This document shows, piece by piece, positions 16,985 through 25,634 of a stretch of DNA of 28,839 nt (the first letter of the stretch is position 1; every line of letters begins with the position of its first letter). The notes under the pieces were generated by a model. It was not told where the DNA came from, did no database searches, and saw only the letters and a program-made list of their open reading frames with translations. Position numbers and translations under genes: made by a program. Origin of the DNA: CAYMRB01 sp964392615 (GTDB lineage: Bacteria > Planctomycetota > UBA8108). The stretch covers positions 1-28,839 of the forward strand of contig CAYMRB010000072.1 of assembly GCA_964392615.1 (NCBI GenBank), written 5' to 3'.

Positions 16985-18541
16985 ATGCACCTGCACACGA
17001 AACGACACGAGCGATTCTCCGGCACGCGCTGGCTTCTCTGCGCGGGGCTGCTCCTCTGGGCGGCTCCGGCGCCGGTCTCTGCGCAGGCGGACGCGGACGA
17101 TGCGCCGTGCGGCATCGCGCCGCGCGCGAAGCCGAAGCGCATCAAGGGCGGTGAAGGCGTGCCGCCGCTGCCGCTTCCGGCGACCCCGCTGCGCCGATCG
17201 GAACGCAAGCGCGATCCTGCGCCGCCGCTGTTGATCGGCAAGGTTCGGTGGGGGAGGAGCAACCTCGTCTGGAAGCTGCCGGACGGTCGCGAGAAGCCGT
17301 ACGCCGATTGGAACCACGATCCGAATGACGTGCATCGGCTGCTCGAGTCGGTCACCGGAGCGCTGAAGACGAAGTATCGCCCCGAGGAGGTCGAGCTCGC
17401 GAGCTTCGCCGCGAATCCGGAGGAGCTGCCGATCTTGTACGCGTCCGGGCTCAAGCCGTTCGCTCTCGAGCCTCACGAGCGCAAGAACCTGTCGACGTAC
17501 CTGCAGCACGGCGGGTTCTTCTTCGCCGTCGCGCATCATGGCTCGAAGGCGTTCAGCGATTCCGTGCGCGCCGAGGCGGCGAAGCTGTTTCCGGATCGAC
17601 CGTTTCGTCTGCTGCCGCCGGACCATCCGATCTATCGCACGCACCGGCGTCTCGATCGCGTGCGCTACAGCTCCGGCACGAAGGATCGACCGCAAGAGGC
17701 GCCGTACCTCGAAGGTCTGTACATCGGCTGTCGCGTCGCGATGGTCCTGTCGCCCTACGATCTGTGTTGCGAGTGGGATTCGAACCACTTGCCGGACAAG
17801 TTCCCGGGCGTCAAGGGGGACGACGCGTTCGCGCTCGGCCTGAACATCGTGTCCTACGCGATGGCGTACTATCCGCTCGGCAAGTTCTATGGCCGTTGGG
17901 GACTGGCCGAGCTCGAGGATCCCCAGGTGAACGAGGGCGACTTCGTGTTCGCACAGGTGCGCCACTCGGGGCACTTCGACCCGAACCCGACCGCGTTCGC
18001 CGCGCTTCTCGAGACCGTGATGACGGAGACGAGCGTCAAGGCGCGCTTCAAGCGCCGTATGGTCACGCTGGACTCGCCGAAGCTCGGTGAGCATCCGTTC
18101 CTGTATCTGACCGGACACGACGACGTGCGCTTCTCGGCCAAGGAACGCAGCGGCCTGCGCCGCTTCCTGCTGGCGGGTGGCGTTCTGCTCGCCGACAGCT
18201 GCTGCGGCAATATCAGCTTCGACAGCTCGTTCCGCCGGGAGCTCGTTCGCGTGCTGCCCGGTCACGAGCTGCGGCCTCTACCGCCGGAGCACGCGTTCTT
18301 CTCGAGCTTCTACGAGGTGCGCGGCGTGCGATACACCACCGCGGTGCGCGCGTCGTTCCCGGATCTCGCGACGCCGTTCATCGAGGGCGTCGAGATCGAC
18401 GGGTCGCTGCGGGTGATCTACAGCCGCTTCGACCTCGGCAACGGCTGGGAGGGCGAGGACCATCCGTTCGCGTCGGGATACGACCGCGACGATGCACGGC
18501 GCATCGGCGTCAACGCGGTGATCTACACTCTGACCAACTGA
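16985..18541 (+). CDS. Exported protein with two tandem DUF4159 domains
   Basis: The product is 518 residues. A signal peptide spans about 1-34 (RWLLCAGLLLWAAPAP then VSAQ). DUF4159 copy 1 covers about 78-300: LLIGKVRWG, NDPNDVHRL-like NHDPNDVHRLLESVTG, ILYASGLKPF, LSTYLQHGGFFFAVAHHGS, FRLLPPDHPIYRT, GLYIGCRVAMVLSPYDLCC. Copy 2 covers about 305-518: DFVFAQVRHSGHFDPNPTAF, FLYLTGHDDVRFS, LRRFLLAGGVLLADSCCG, LRPLPPEHAFFSSFYEV, GVEIDGSLRVIYSRFDL. The domain has a class I glutamine-amidotransferase-like fold but lacks a clear catalytic Cys-His-Glu set, so it is probably a structural or ligand-binding module. Planctomycete MoxR/VWA operons commonly contain DUF4159. AAGGA precedes the ATG. Confidence 0.85.
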   Translation: MHLHTKRHERFSGTRWLLCAGLLLWAAPAPVSAQADADDAPCGIAPRAKPKRIKGGEGVPPLPLPATPLRRSERKRDPAPPLLIGKVRWGRSNLVWKLPDGREKPYADWNHDPNDVHRLLESVTGALKTKYRPEEVELASFAANPEELPILYASGLKPFALEPHERKNLSTYLQHGGFFFAVAHHGSKAFSDSVRAEAAKLFPDRPFRLLPPDHPIYRTHRRLDRVRYSSGTKDRPQEAPYLEGLYIGCRVAMVLSPYDLCCEWDSNHLPDKFPGVKGDDAFALGLNIVSYAMAYYPLGKFYGRWGLAELEDPQVNEGDFVFAQVRHSGHFDPNPTAFAALLETVMTETSVKARFKRRMVTLDSPKLGEHPFLYLTGHDDVRFSAKERSGLRRFLLAGGVLLADSCCGNISFDSSFRRELVRVLPGHELRPLPPEHAFFSSFYEVRGVRYTTAVRASFPDLATPFIEGVEIDGSLRVIYSRFDLGNGWEGEDHPFASGYDRDDARRIGVNAVIYTLTN

Positions 18542-18564
18542 ACAAGCGTTCTCGAAGGACCGAC

Positions 18565-20103
18565 ATGCAAGAGCTCGTCGTCGTCAGCGGCCCTGGAACC
18601 GGCAATCGGTTCGAACTCGATCCCGACAGCTGGAACACCGAGGAGTTCCTCATCGGTCGCAGCAAGAGCTGCCACGTGATCCTGCACGACACGAAGGTGT
18701 CGAAGCAGCACGCGCGCATCGTCGTGCGCGATGGCGAGTGGATCGTCGAGGATCTCGGGAGCCGCAACGGCATCCACGTCAACGGCGAGCGCTACGAGAG
18801 CCACCCGCTCGAGACCGGCACCGAGCTTCGGATCGGCAAGACCGTGATGCGGTTCATCGCCGACGACGTCGAGCCGACTCCGGCGCCGCGCGCGGAGCCC
18901 GTCAGCACGGAGTCCGTGGACGACGCGGCGACGGCCGAGATTACCGCAGCCGATGTGCCCACCCCGAAGGCGGCGCCGGCGCCGCGACCGAAAGCGAAGA
19001 AGAAACCGGCATCGCGACCGGTGAAGGCCGTGCGCCCCGCTGCCGTTGCAGGTCGCTTTCGCACCACCGGCGAGGTCGACCTCGAGGAGATCAAGCGGCT
19101 CGTCGGCACGGTTCGTGACGCGCGCGAGCGGATCTGCGACGAGCTGGGCAAGGTCGTCGTCGGCCAGGCTGATGTCGTCGAGGACATCTTGATAGGATTG
19201 CTCGCCCGCGGGCATTGCCTGCTCGAAGGAGTGCCGGGGCTCGCGAAGACGCTCCTCGTCAGCACGCTCGCAGCCGTCCTCGATGTCGAGTTTCGACGCA
19301 TCCAGTTCACGCCCGACCTCATGCCGGCGGACATCACGGGCACCGAGGTGCTCGAGGAGGATCCCGCGTCGCGCGAGCGGACCTATCGCTTCATCAAGGG
19401 GCCGATCTTCGCGAACGTCCTGCTCGCCGACGAGATCAACCGCACGCCGCCGAAGACGCAGGCCGCGCTGCTGGAGGCGATGCAGGAGTTCCGCGTCACA
19501 TGCGCCGGCACGACGTACGGTCTGACGCCGCCGTTCTACGTGCTCGCGACGCAGAATCCGATCGAGCAGGAGGGGACGTACCCGCTTCCCGAGGCGCAGC
19601 TCGACCGCTTCATGCTGAAGATCGTCGTCGGCTACCCGTCGCGCGACGAGGAGGTCGACATCCTCCGCGCGACGATCTTCGACCGCGATCTCGAGCCGGA
19701 GGTCGTCGTCGGAGCGGACGACATCCTCGAGCTGCAGAAGCTCGTGCGGCAGCTCCCGGTCTCCGACTACATGCTCTACTACGCCGCGGACCTCGCCCGC
19801 GCGACGCGTCCTGACGAGCCGGAAGCGCCCGATTTCGTCCGGCGGTTCGTCTCGTGGGGCGCCGGGCCACGCGCGGCGCAGTACCTGACGCTCGGCGCCA
19901 AGGCGCGCGCGTTGCTCGACGGTCGGGCGAACGTCACGGCCGAGGACGTCCGCAGCGTTGCGCACCAGGTGCTGCGCCACCGCATCGGGCTGAACTTCCA
20001 GGCGGCCTCCGAAGGGATGAACAGCGACGCGGTGATCGAGCAACTGCTCGACCACTTGCCCGCCCCGAAGACGGCCGAGCGCGGCGGGGGCAAGAGGGCA
20101 TGA
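18565..20103 (+). CDS. FHA domain fused to MoxR-family AAA+ ATPase
   Basis: The product is 512 residues; GAAGGA at 18554-18559 is 5 bases before the ATG. Residues about 8-98 are a forkhead-associated domain with the phosphothreonine-pocket residues GR (31-32), S47-x-H49 and N68-G69 in place. A Pro/Ala/Lys-rich linker spans about 103-165. The MoxR AAA+ module (about 185-500) has Walker A GVPGLAKT (222-229), Walker B LLADEINR (286-293), sensor 1 ATQNP (328-332) and the LPEAQLDRF box (341-349). The enzyme should hydrolyse ATP to remodel partner proteins, usually VWA-domain proteins encoded next door. The FHA would dock it onto a phosphorylated partner, tying it to Ser/Thr kinase signalling; this last point is inference. 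Cytoplasmic, with no signal. The stop overlaps the DUF58 start. Confidence 0.9.
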   Translation: MQELVVVSGPGTGNRFELDPDSWNTEEFLIGRSKSCHVILHDTKVSKQHARIVVRDGEWIVEDLGSRNGIHVNGERYESHPLETGTELRIGKTVMRFIADDVEPTPAPRAEPVSTESVDDAATAEITAADVPTPKAAPAPRPKAKKKPASRPVKAVRPAAVAGRFRTTGEVDLEEIKRLVGTVRDARERICDELGKVVVGQADVVEDILIGLLARGHCLLEGVPGLAKTLLVSTLAAVLDVEFRRIQFTPDLMPADITGTEVLEEDPASRERTYRFIKGPIFANVLLADEINRTPPKTQAALLEAMQEFRVTCAGTTYGLTPPFYVLATQNPIEQEGTYPLPEAQLDRFMLKIVVGYPSRDEEVDILRATIFDRDLEPEVVVGADDILELQKLVRQLPVSDYMLYYAADLARATRPDEPEAPDFVRRFVSWGAGPRAAQYLTLGAKARALLDGRANVTAEDVRSVAHQVLRHRIGLNFQAASEGMNSDAVIEQLLDHLPAPKTAERGGGKRA

Positions 20104-21029
20104 GTGCACGGCGCGATGCTCCTCGATCCAAGACTCGTCGCTCCGACGCGCTGCTGCGCCCGGAGGATCTCGACGGGCTCGGCGATCTCGGCATGATCGC
20201 GCGATGGGTCGTCGAGGGATCGATCATCGGCCTCCATCGCAGCCGCGCGCACGGCATCAGCGGAGAGTTCGCCGAGTATCGCGAATACGCGCCGGGCGAC
20301 GATCTGCGCCTCTTCGACTGGAAGGCATTCGGCCGCAGCGATCGCAGCTACATCAAGAAATCGCACACCGAGACGAACACGCGCGTCTGGCTGGTCGTCG
20401 ATGCGAGCGCGTCGATGGAGTACGGCGATCCGGCCAAGCTGCACTACGCGCGCTGTCTGGCGGCCGCCATCGCGTACATCGTCGCGGCGCAGCGCGATGC
20501 GGTCGGCCTCGTGACGCTCGCCGACGGGGTTCGCGACCATCTTCCGGCGGCGGGCAGCCCGGCGCACCTGCAGGCGATCTACTCGGCGCTCGGTCGGCTC
20601 GATCCGGACTCGACGACGCGCATGGCGCCAGCGCTGCACGACCTCGCCGAGGGCATCGGCCGGCGCGGCATCGTCGTCCTGCTGTCCGACCTCTATGACG
20701 ACGACGACGAGATCGACGAGGCGATCCGTCACTTTCGCTTCTGTGGTCACGAGGTGGTCGTATTCCATCTGCTCGATGCGACGGAGCTGCGCTTCGACTT
20801 CGACAAGGTACGCGACTTCGTCGATCTCGAAACCGGTGAACGCATCGAGGTGCACGGCCCGGTGTTCCGGGATGCGTATCGCGAACGCGTCATACAGTGG
20901 ATCGAGTCGCGGCGTCAGGCGATGAACGCTTGCCGCGCCGAGTACGTCCAGCTCGAGACGTCCGAGCCGTTCGCGCGCGGTCTGGCGCGATACCTCCACC
21001 TTCGCCGAGCCGTGAGGGTGGCGCTGTGA
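20100..21029 (+). CDS. DUF58 protein with VWA-type MIDAS motif
   Basis: The product is 309 residues from the ATG at 20100, overlapping the MoxR stop as ATGA. The open frame extends upstream to 19854, but that segment is a shadow. The DUF58 hallmark YREYAPGDDLRLFDWKAFG spans about 60-78, and the metal-ion-dependent adhesion site DASAS is at 101-105, followed by a Rossmann-like VWA fold (RGIVVLLSDLYDDDD at about 184-198). No membrane segment is seen, so it is cytoplasmic or peripheral. DUF58 proteins are the constant genetic partner of MoxR ATPases and are thought to be the VWA client or co-factor that MoxR engages. It is coupled to the BatA-like gene by GTGA. Confidence 0.9.
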   Translation: MSARRDAPRSKTRRSDALLRPEDLDGLGDLGMIARWVVEGSIIGLHRSRAHGISGEFAEYREYAPGDDLRLFDWKAFGRSDRSYIKKSHTETNTRVWLVVDASASMEYGDPAKLHYARCLAAAIAYIVAAQRDAVGLVTLADGVRDHLPAAGSPAHLQAIYSALGRLDPDSTTRMAPALHDLAEGIGRRGIVVLLSDLYDDDDEIDEAIRHFRFCGHEVVVFHLLDATELRFDFDKVRDFVDLETGERIEVHGPVFRDAYRERVIQWIESRRQAMNACRAEYVQLETSEPFARGLARYLHLRRAVRVAL

Positions 21030-23215
21030 GCTTTCTTCAGGCGGCATTCCTGGCCGGACTGCTCGGCGTGGTCGTGCCGATCGCGATCCACCTGCTGAAC
21101 CGGCGCAAGGCCGCCGTCGTGCGCTTTCCGAGCCTGCGGTTTCTGCAGGAGATCGAGCATCGCCGCGCGCGCATCAGCCGCGTCAACGAGTGGATCGTCC
21201 TCGCGCTCCGCGTGGCGGCGCTGGCGCTTCTCGCGTTCGCTCTGGCGCGCCCCGTGCTGCATAGCGGTTCGTTGGGACGAGGTCGCGCGACGCGCGTGTT
21301 CGTCGTCGACAACTCGATGAGCAGCGCCGCGGTGCTCGGAGGTTCGGCCGCGCTCGAGCACTACCGACTCGTGGTCAAGGCGCTCGTCGCGCGCATGGAG
21401 CCCGCCGACCGTGGCGCTGTCATTCCGCTCGTCGCGGACGAGTTGCACGTCGCTGCGCTGACCGAGAGCAAGCGCGATCTCGAAGAGGCCGCCGACGCGA
21501 TCGAGCCCACGTATGGCACGACGCCGATCGTCGAGGCCGTGCGCCGCGCTATCGCCTTGCTCGAGGACGATGACAATCCGGTGCGGGAGATCATCCTGCT
21601 GAGCGATTTGCAGGCCAGCGCCTTGCGCGACGCCGGCGACCGACCGAAGCTGCCCGACGACATTCGGCTGATCGCGCTGCGTTCGCGCGCGCCGTCGCGG
21701 GCGAACGCGGCGTTCTCCGCTGTCGACGTGCGGCAGGATCGCGGCGGCCGCCAGACCGTCCAGGCGCGAGTCCGGGCCTTCGGCACGCAGGAAACGGTCG
21801 TACGGATCGCGTTCACGGTCGACGGCAAACCCGTGGAGGAGCGCGCGGTGCGCGTTGCGGCGCAGGGAGACGCCATCGTGCGGTTTCGAGCGCCGGAGCA
21901 AGACTCCGCCGGCGGACGCGAAGCCGTTCGGGCCCGACTCGAGATTCGCGACGACGCCCTCGCGCTCGACAACGAGCTCGAGCTCGCCCTCGCGGTCAGC
22001 GCGACGCGACGCGTGTTGATCGTTCGCGACGCGGCGGCTGTTCGCGGAGCGCGCGATCCGGCGTTCTACCTGTCGCGAGCTCTCGTGCCGCGACGCGCGA
22101 ACGCGGTGCTCGAGGTGCGTGCGACGTCGACGGCGCGCCTGCGCGATCTCGACTTGTCGCCGTATCACGCGGTCTTCTTGCTCGAGCCGGCGAAGCTCGG
22201 TGCACGCTCCGGCAAGGTGCTCGCGGACTTCGTCACGGCGGGAGGCGGTCTCTTCGTATCGACCGGGCCGTTCGAGGAGCGGAATGCGTTCGCGACGCTG
22301 GCGAGCGCCGCGGGACCGCTGCTGCCGGTCGTGTCCGGACCGGTCGTGCGGTCGGAGCGGCAACCGGTTCACCTCGGTCGTTGGCAGGACGAACACGCGA
22401 TCTGGGCGCCGCTCGTCGGCGCGCAGCCTCCGTTGCGGCCCGACGTACCGGGCTTCTTCGCGTATCGCGAGGTGACCGCCGCGAGGGGCGCGCGCGTGCT
22501 TGCGGAGTTCGAGTCGGAAGCGCCCGCGCTCGTCGAGCGGCCGGCCGGCTTCGGTACGGTCGTCTACTTCGCGTCGACCCTGTCGGACGCGTGGGGCAAT
22601 CTGCCGCTGCGGTTCGTCTTCGCACCGTTCGCGCACTCGACGCTCGATCACCTCGCGGCGCGGACGCGGCGCGACCAGGTGCATCCCGTCGGCGCGCCGC
22701 TGGTGTTGAGCTATCCGCGTACGGGCTCGGCGTCCAGCGGATCGATCGGTGCCGATCCCGCTTCCGCCCCTGGCTTCGCGTCGAGCGGCACGACCACTTT
22801 CGTCGCGGCCGAGGCGCGCTTGCCGGACGGAGCGCGACGGCGCGTGAGTGCCGACGATGTTCCCTCCGGCGATGTCGTCACGCTCGATCTCGGCACGCCG
22901 CAGCGGCCGGGGCTCATCGCGGTTCGCGAGGCGTACGAAGGGCGCGTTGCGCGGCGGTGGATCGCGGTGCGGACGGACATCGACGAGAGCGATCTCCGGC
23001 CGCTGCCGACGGACGAGCTCGAGCGCGACATGCCCGGCGCGGAGGTCGTCGAGTTCTCGCATCCGGGAGAGGCTCTTTCGGGTCTCGTGCCGTTGACCGT
23101 TGGATCGGAGCTCAAGACGGCGCTTCTCGTGTTGCTGCTCGGCATTCTGCTCGTCGAGCCGCTTCTCGCGAATCGCACCGCCTTGCGCGAACCGGCGACG
23201 GAGGCGACGCGATGA
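21026..23215 (+). CDS. BatA-like membrane protein with VWA domain
   Basis: The product is 729 residues from the GTG at 21026, overlapping the DUF58 stop (GTGA). The N-terminal BatA module has membrane segments at about 4-25 and 55-77, split by IHLLNRRKAAVVRFPSLRFL, the typical 'P..ihlln...' pattern. A VWA domain follows with MIDAS D95-N-S97-M-S99 (VVDNSMSS). A middle region (about 240-350) is beta-rich, and a glutamine-amidotransferase-like segment (about 385-440, VFLLEPAKLG and TAGGGLFVSTGPF) precedes a further beta domain. A C-terminal membrane helix (LLVLLLGILLVEPLLA) ends the protein. It should sit in the inner membrane with the large part outside or facing the cytoplasm. Role with MoxR in envelope protein maturation is inferred from the family. 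Confidence 0.85.
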   Translation: MSFLQAAFLAGLLGVVVPIAIHLLNRRKAAVVRFPSLRFLQEIEHRRARISRVNEWIVLALRVAALALLAFALARPVLHSGSLGRGRATRVFVVDNSMSSAAVLGGSAALEHYRLVVKALVARMEPADRGAVIPLVADELHVAALTESKRDLEEAADAIEPTYGTTPIVEAVRRAIALLEDDDNPVREIILLSDLQASALRDAGDRPKLPDDIRLIALRSRAPSRANAAFSAVDVRQDRGGRQTVQARVRAFGTQETVVRIAFTVDGKPVEERAVRVAAQGDAIVRFRAPEQDSAGGREAVRARLEIRDDALALDNELELALAVSATRRVLIVRDAAAVRGARDPAFYLSRALVPRRANAVLEVRATSTARLRDLDLSPYHAVFLLEPAKLGARSGKVLADFVTAGGGLFVSTGPFEERNAFATLASAAGPLLPVVSGPVVRSERQPVHLGRWQDEHAIWAPLVGAQPPLRPDVPGFFAYREVTAARGARVLAEFESEAPALVERPAGFGTVVYFASTLSDAWGNLPLRFVFAPFAHSTLDHLAARTRRDQVHPVGAPLVLSYPRTGSASSGSIGADPASAPGFASSGTTTFVAAEARLPDGARRRVSADDVPSGDVVTLDLGTPQRPGLIAVREAYEGRVARRWIAVRTDIDESDLRPLPTDELERDMPGAEVVEFSHPGEALSGLVPLTVGSELKTALLVLLLGILLVEPLLANRTALREPATEATR

Positions 23216-25539
23216 GCGGCCTGGAGCTCCGCTTCAGCACCATCGACAGCGCGTGGACCGCCGCCTTGCTCGTCATCGCGGCTGCGGTGGTCAGCGTGCT
23301 CGTGTACTGGCGCTCGCTGCGCAACGGTGCGAGCTGGGTTGTCTTCGCACTCGTCGCGTTGCGGTTCGCGGCGCTGTCAGTCGCGCTCATCCTTCTGCTG
23401 CGTCCGATCCTGCGCTACGACGTCACGGAACGTCGCGAGGAGCGGTTGATCGTGCTGCTCGATCGCTCGCGCAGCATGTCGATCGCGGATTCGGTCGGCG
23501 GCGAGGCTCGAATCGACTCGGCGCAGCGGGTGCTCGAGAGCGAGGCGCTCGCGTCGCTCGCGAAGACGTTCCACGTCGAGCTGCGCGCGTTCGCGGGGCC
23601 GCGCGAGATCGAGGCGCTGCCGGCGGCCGAGCTCATCGCGACGCGACGCGAGTCCGGCGGCGACGCAGCCGGGCGGACGGGCGCGCGCGTCGTCGCGGAC
23701 GGATCGAGCACCGACCTGGCAGCTGCGTGGAGCGATCTGACGACCGCCGGCGGGCCGATCGTCGCGGTGCTTCTGCTGACGGACGGACGCGATCACGGCT
23801 CCATGAGCGGTGGCATGGAGTCGACGCGTCGCGCCGACGTTCGGCTGCCGCCGGCGCCAATCTGGGCCGTCGGTCTCGGCAGCGGCGATCCCGAGCCCGT
23901 CGATCTCGCGTGGACGAAGGCGAGCGCGGAGCGCAGCGTGTTGAAGGGAAGCCGAGTGCGCGTGCGAGCGGCGGTGACGGCGCGGGGCGTGGAGGCGGCA
24001 GCGACGGACGTCGTCGTCAAGCTCGGCAGCGCAGAGATCGAGCGCCGTCGCGTCGAGCTCGCTCGCGGCACGAACGAGATCGACCTCGCGATTGTTCCGC
24101 AGCGCGCCGGTCGGTTGATCTACGAGCTCCAGATCGATCCGCACCCGGGCGAGTCCAGCACGGAGAACAACCGCACCTGGCTCGTTCTCGACGTGACGGA
24201 TCGGCCGATCCAGGTCCTGTTCTTCGAGGGCGGCGCGCGCTGGCAGTACAAGTTCGCTCGGCGTGGTATGGCGCGCGATCCTGCCGTCAACGTGACGGGC
24301 CTCGTCACGCTCAGCGGCGATCGACTATTGCAGCAGGGGCGTGCACCGGTCGACCTCGAGATGGGCCTGCCGACGACGCGCGAGGACTGGAAGGCCTTCG
24401 ACGTGCTGGTGCTCGGCAACGTCGTGGCCGACGATCTCTCGCCGGACGCGGCGCGTCGCATCGTCGCGTGGTTGGGAACGGACGGCGGCGGATTGATCCT
24501 GCCTGGCGGCGTCGACAGCCAGCGCGCATTGCGCAGCTCGCCGCTCGGAGAGGTGCTGCCCGTCGCGCCGGGCGACGGAAGCCGGATCGAGGGTCCGTTG
24601 CGCATCATGCCGGCTGCCGCATCGCTCGAGCATCCGATCCTGCGCGGGCTGATGCGGTTCTTCGCTGCGGCGAGCAAGGGCGGATCGAGCGAGCTCGACG
24701 AGGTGTTTCGCGTCGGCGAGCTGCGTCCGGGAGCCGAACTCCTGCTCACGTCGGCGCGGCCTCGAGACGATGCGGACAACGATGCGAACGGGGACGATGG
24801 ACGCCGCGACGGTGGGGGAGAGGCCCCTCTTCTCGCCACGCGACAGTACGGCGAGGGCCGTGTCGTCGCGTGGCTGACCGAGTCCGACTGGCGTTGGGTG
24901 ATGCAGGCGGGCGGCGAAGGCGAGAGCGCGCGGCTCTTCGAGCTCCTGTGGGGGCGGATGGTGCGCTGGGCTGCGCGACGTGCGGTGTCGCAAGCGACGG
25001 ATGGTAGCCTCGAGTTGTCGCGGCGCGAGGTGCGTGCCGGCGAGGAGGTCGTCGTCGAGGTCGGCGCTGACGCAGCGACGTCGATTGCGGTCAGGGCGAT
25101 CGATCCCGCGGGCAGCGCGAGTCGCATCGCCGGCGTGATCGAAGACGGCCGGTGGGTCGGACGCTTCCGGCCGACGAGATCGGGCGTGCACCGATTGGTG
25201 CTGGACGCGTCGGCGACCACGTCCGAAGCGAGCGGCGTCGATGCCGCCTCCGTCGACGCGCCGAGCGGTGAGACGGTGTTGATCGTGCATCCCGACGCGC
25301 GCGAGGACGAAGACACCCGACCGGATTGGGACCTGCTGCGCGATCTCGCGGCCGAGAGTGGCGGCCGATTCCTGTCGCTCGCCGAAGCCGGTTCGCTCGC
25401 GGACGCGATTCGACGCGATCACCCGGGTCTCGTCACGCACGTCGAGCTCGGGACGGAGCGCAGCTGGTGGCTGTGGGCGCTGTTCGTCGCGCTCGTCGGC
25501 GCGGAGTGGGGCCTGCGACGACGCGTGTGGGTCGTTTGA
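23212..25539 (+). CDS. Membrane VWA / glutamine-amidotransferase-like protein
   Basis: The product is 775 residues from the ATG at 23212, coupled by ATGA to the previous gene. The long open frame upstream (to 22381) is a shadow. Membrane helices lie at about 16-33 and 42-63. The VWA domain has MIDAS D84-R-S86-R-S88 (LLDRSRSMS). A beta-rich middle (about 235-345) and a glutamine-amidotransferase-like fold follow (about 350-470: VLFFEGGARWQYKFARRG, VLVLGNVVADDL, GGGLILPGGVDS), without an obvious nucleophile Cys in a GxCxG turn. A C-terminal helix (WWLWALFVALVGAEWGL) anchors the end. This is the fold set seen in the last gene of planctomycete MoxR operons. It is the last gene of the operon, with the palindromic element 95 bases downstream. 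Confidence 0.85.
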   Translation: MSGLELRFSTIDSAWTAALLVIAAAVVSVLVYWRSLRNGASWVVFALVALRFAALSVALILLLRPILRYDVTERREERLIVLLDRSRSMSIADSVGGEARIDSAQRVLESEALASLAKTFHVELRAFAGPREIEALPAAELIATRRESGGDAAGRTGARVVADGSSTDLAAAWSDLTTAGGPIVAVLLLTDGRDHGSMSGGMESTRRADVRLPPAPIWAVGLGSGDPEPVDLAWTKASAERSVLKGSRVRVRAAVTARGVEAAATDVVVKLGSAEIERRRVELARGTNEIDLAIVPQRAGRLIYELQIDPHPGESSTENNRTWLVLDVTDRPIQVLFFEGGARWQYKFARRGMARDPAVNVTGLVTLSGDRLLQQGRAPVDLEMGLPTTREDWKAFDVLVLGNVVADDLSPDAARRIVAWLGTDGGGLILPGGVDSQRALRSSPLGEVLPVAPGDGSRIEGPLRIMPAAASLEHPILRGLMRFFAAASKGGSSELDEVFRVGELRPGAELLLTSARPRDDADNDANGDDGRRDGGGEAPLLATRQYGEGRVVAWLTESDWRWVMQAGGEGESARLFELLWGRMVRWAARRAVSQATDGSLELSRREVRAGEEVVVEVGADAATSIAVRAIDPAGSASRIAGVIEDGRWVGRFRPTRSGVHRLVLDASATTSEASGVDAASVDAPSGETVLIVHPDAREDEDTRPDWDLLRDLAAESGGRFLSLAEAGSLADAIRRDHPGLVTHVELGTERSWWLWALFVALVGAEWGLRRRVWVV

Positions 25540-25634
25540 GTCGCTCAGGGGAACGAGGCGAGCGATCACTCCGCTCACGACGACCGCCAGCGCGCCGACT
25601 CCGAGCGCGACGCGCCAGCCGATCACCCGGGTCT

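Noticed and set aside
22381..23211. Upstream extension of the last VWA gene
   Set aside because: Arg-rich shadow of the BatA-like gene. The ATG at 23212 gives the two expected N-terminal membrane helices.
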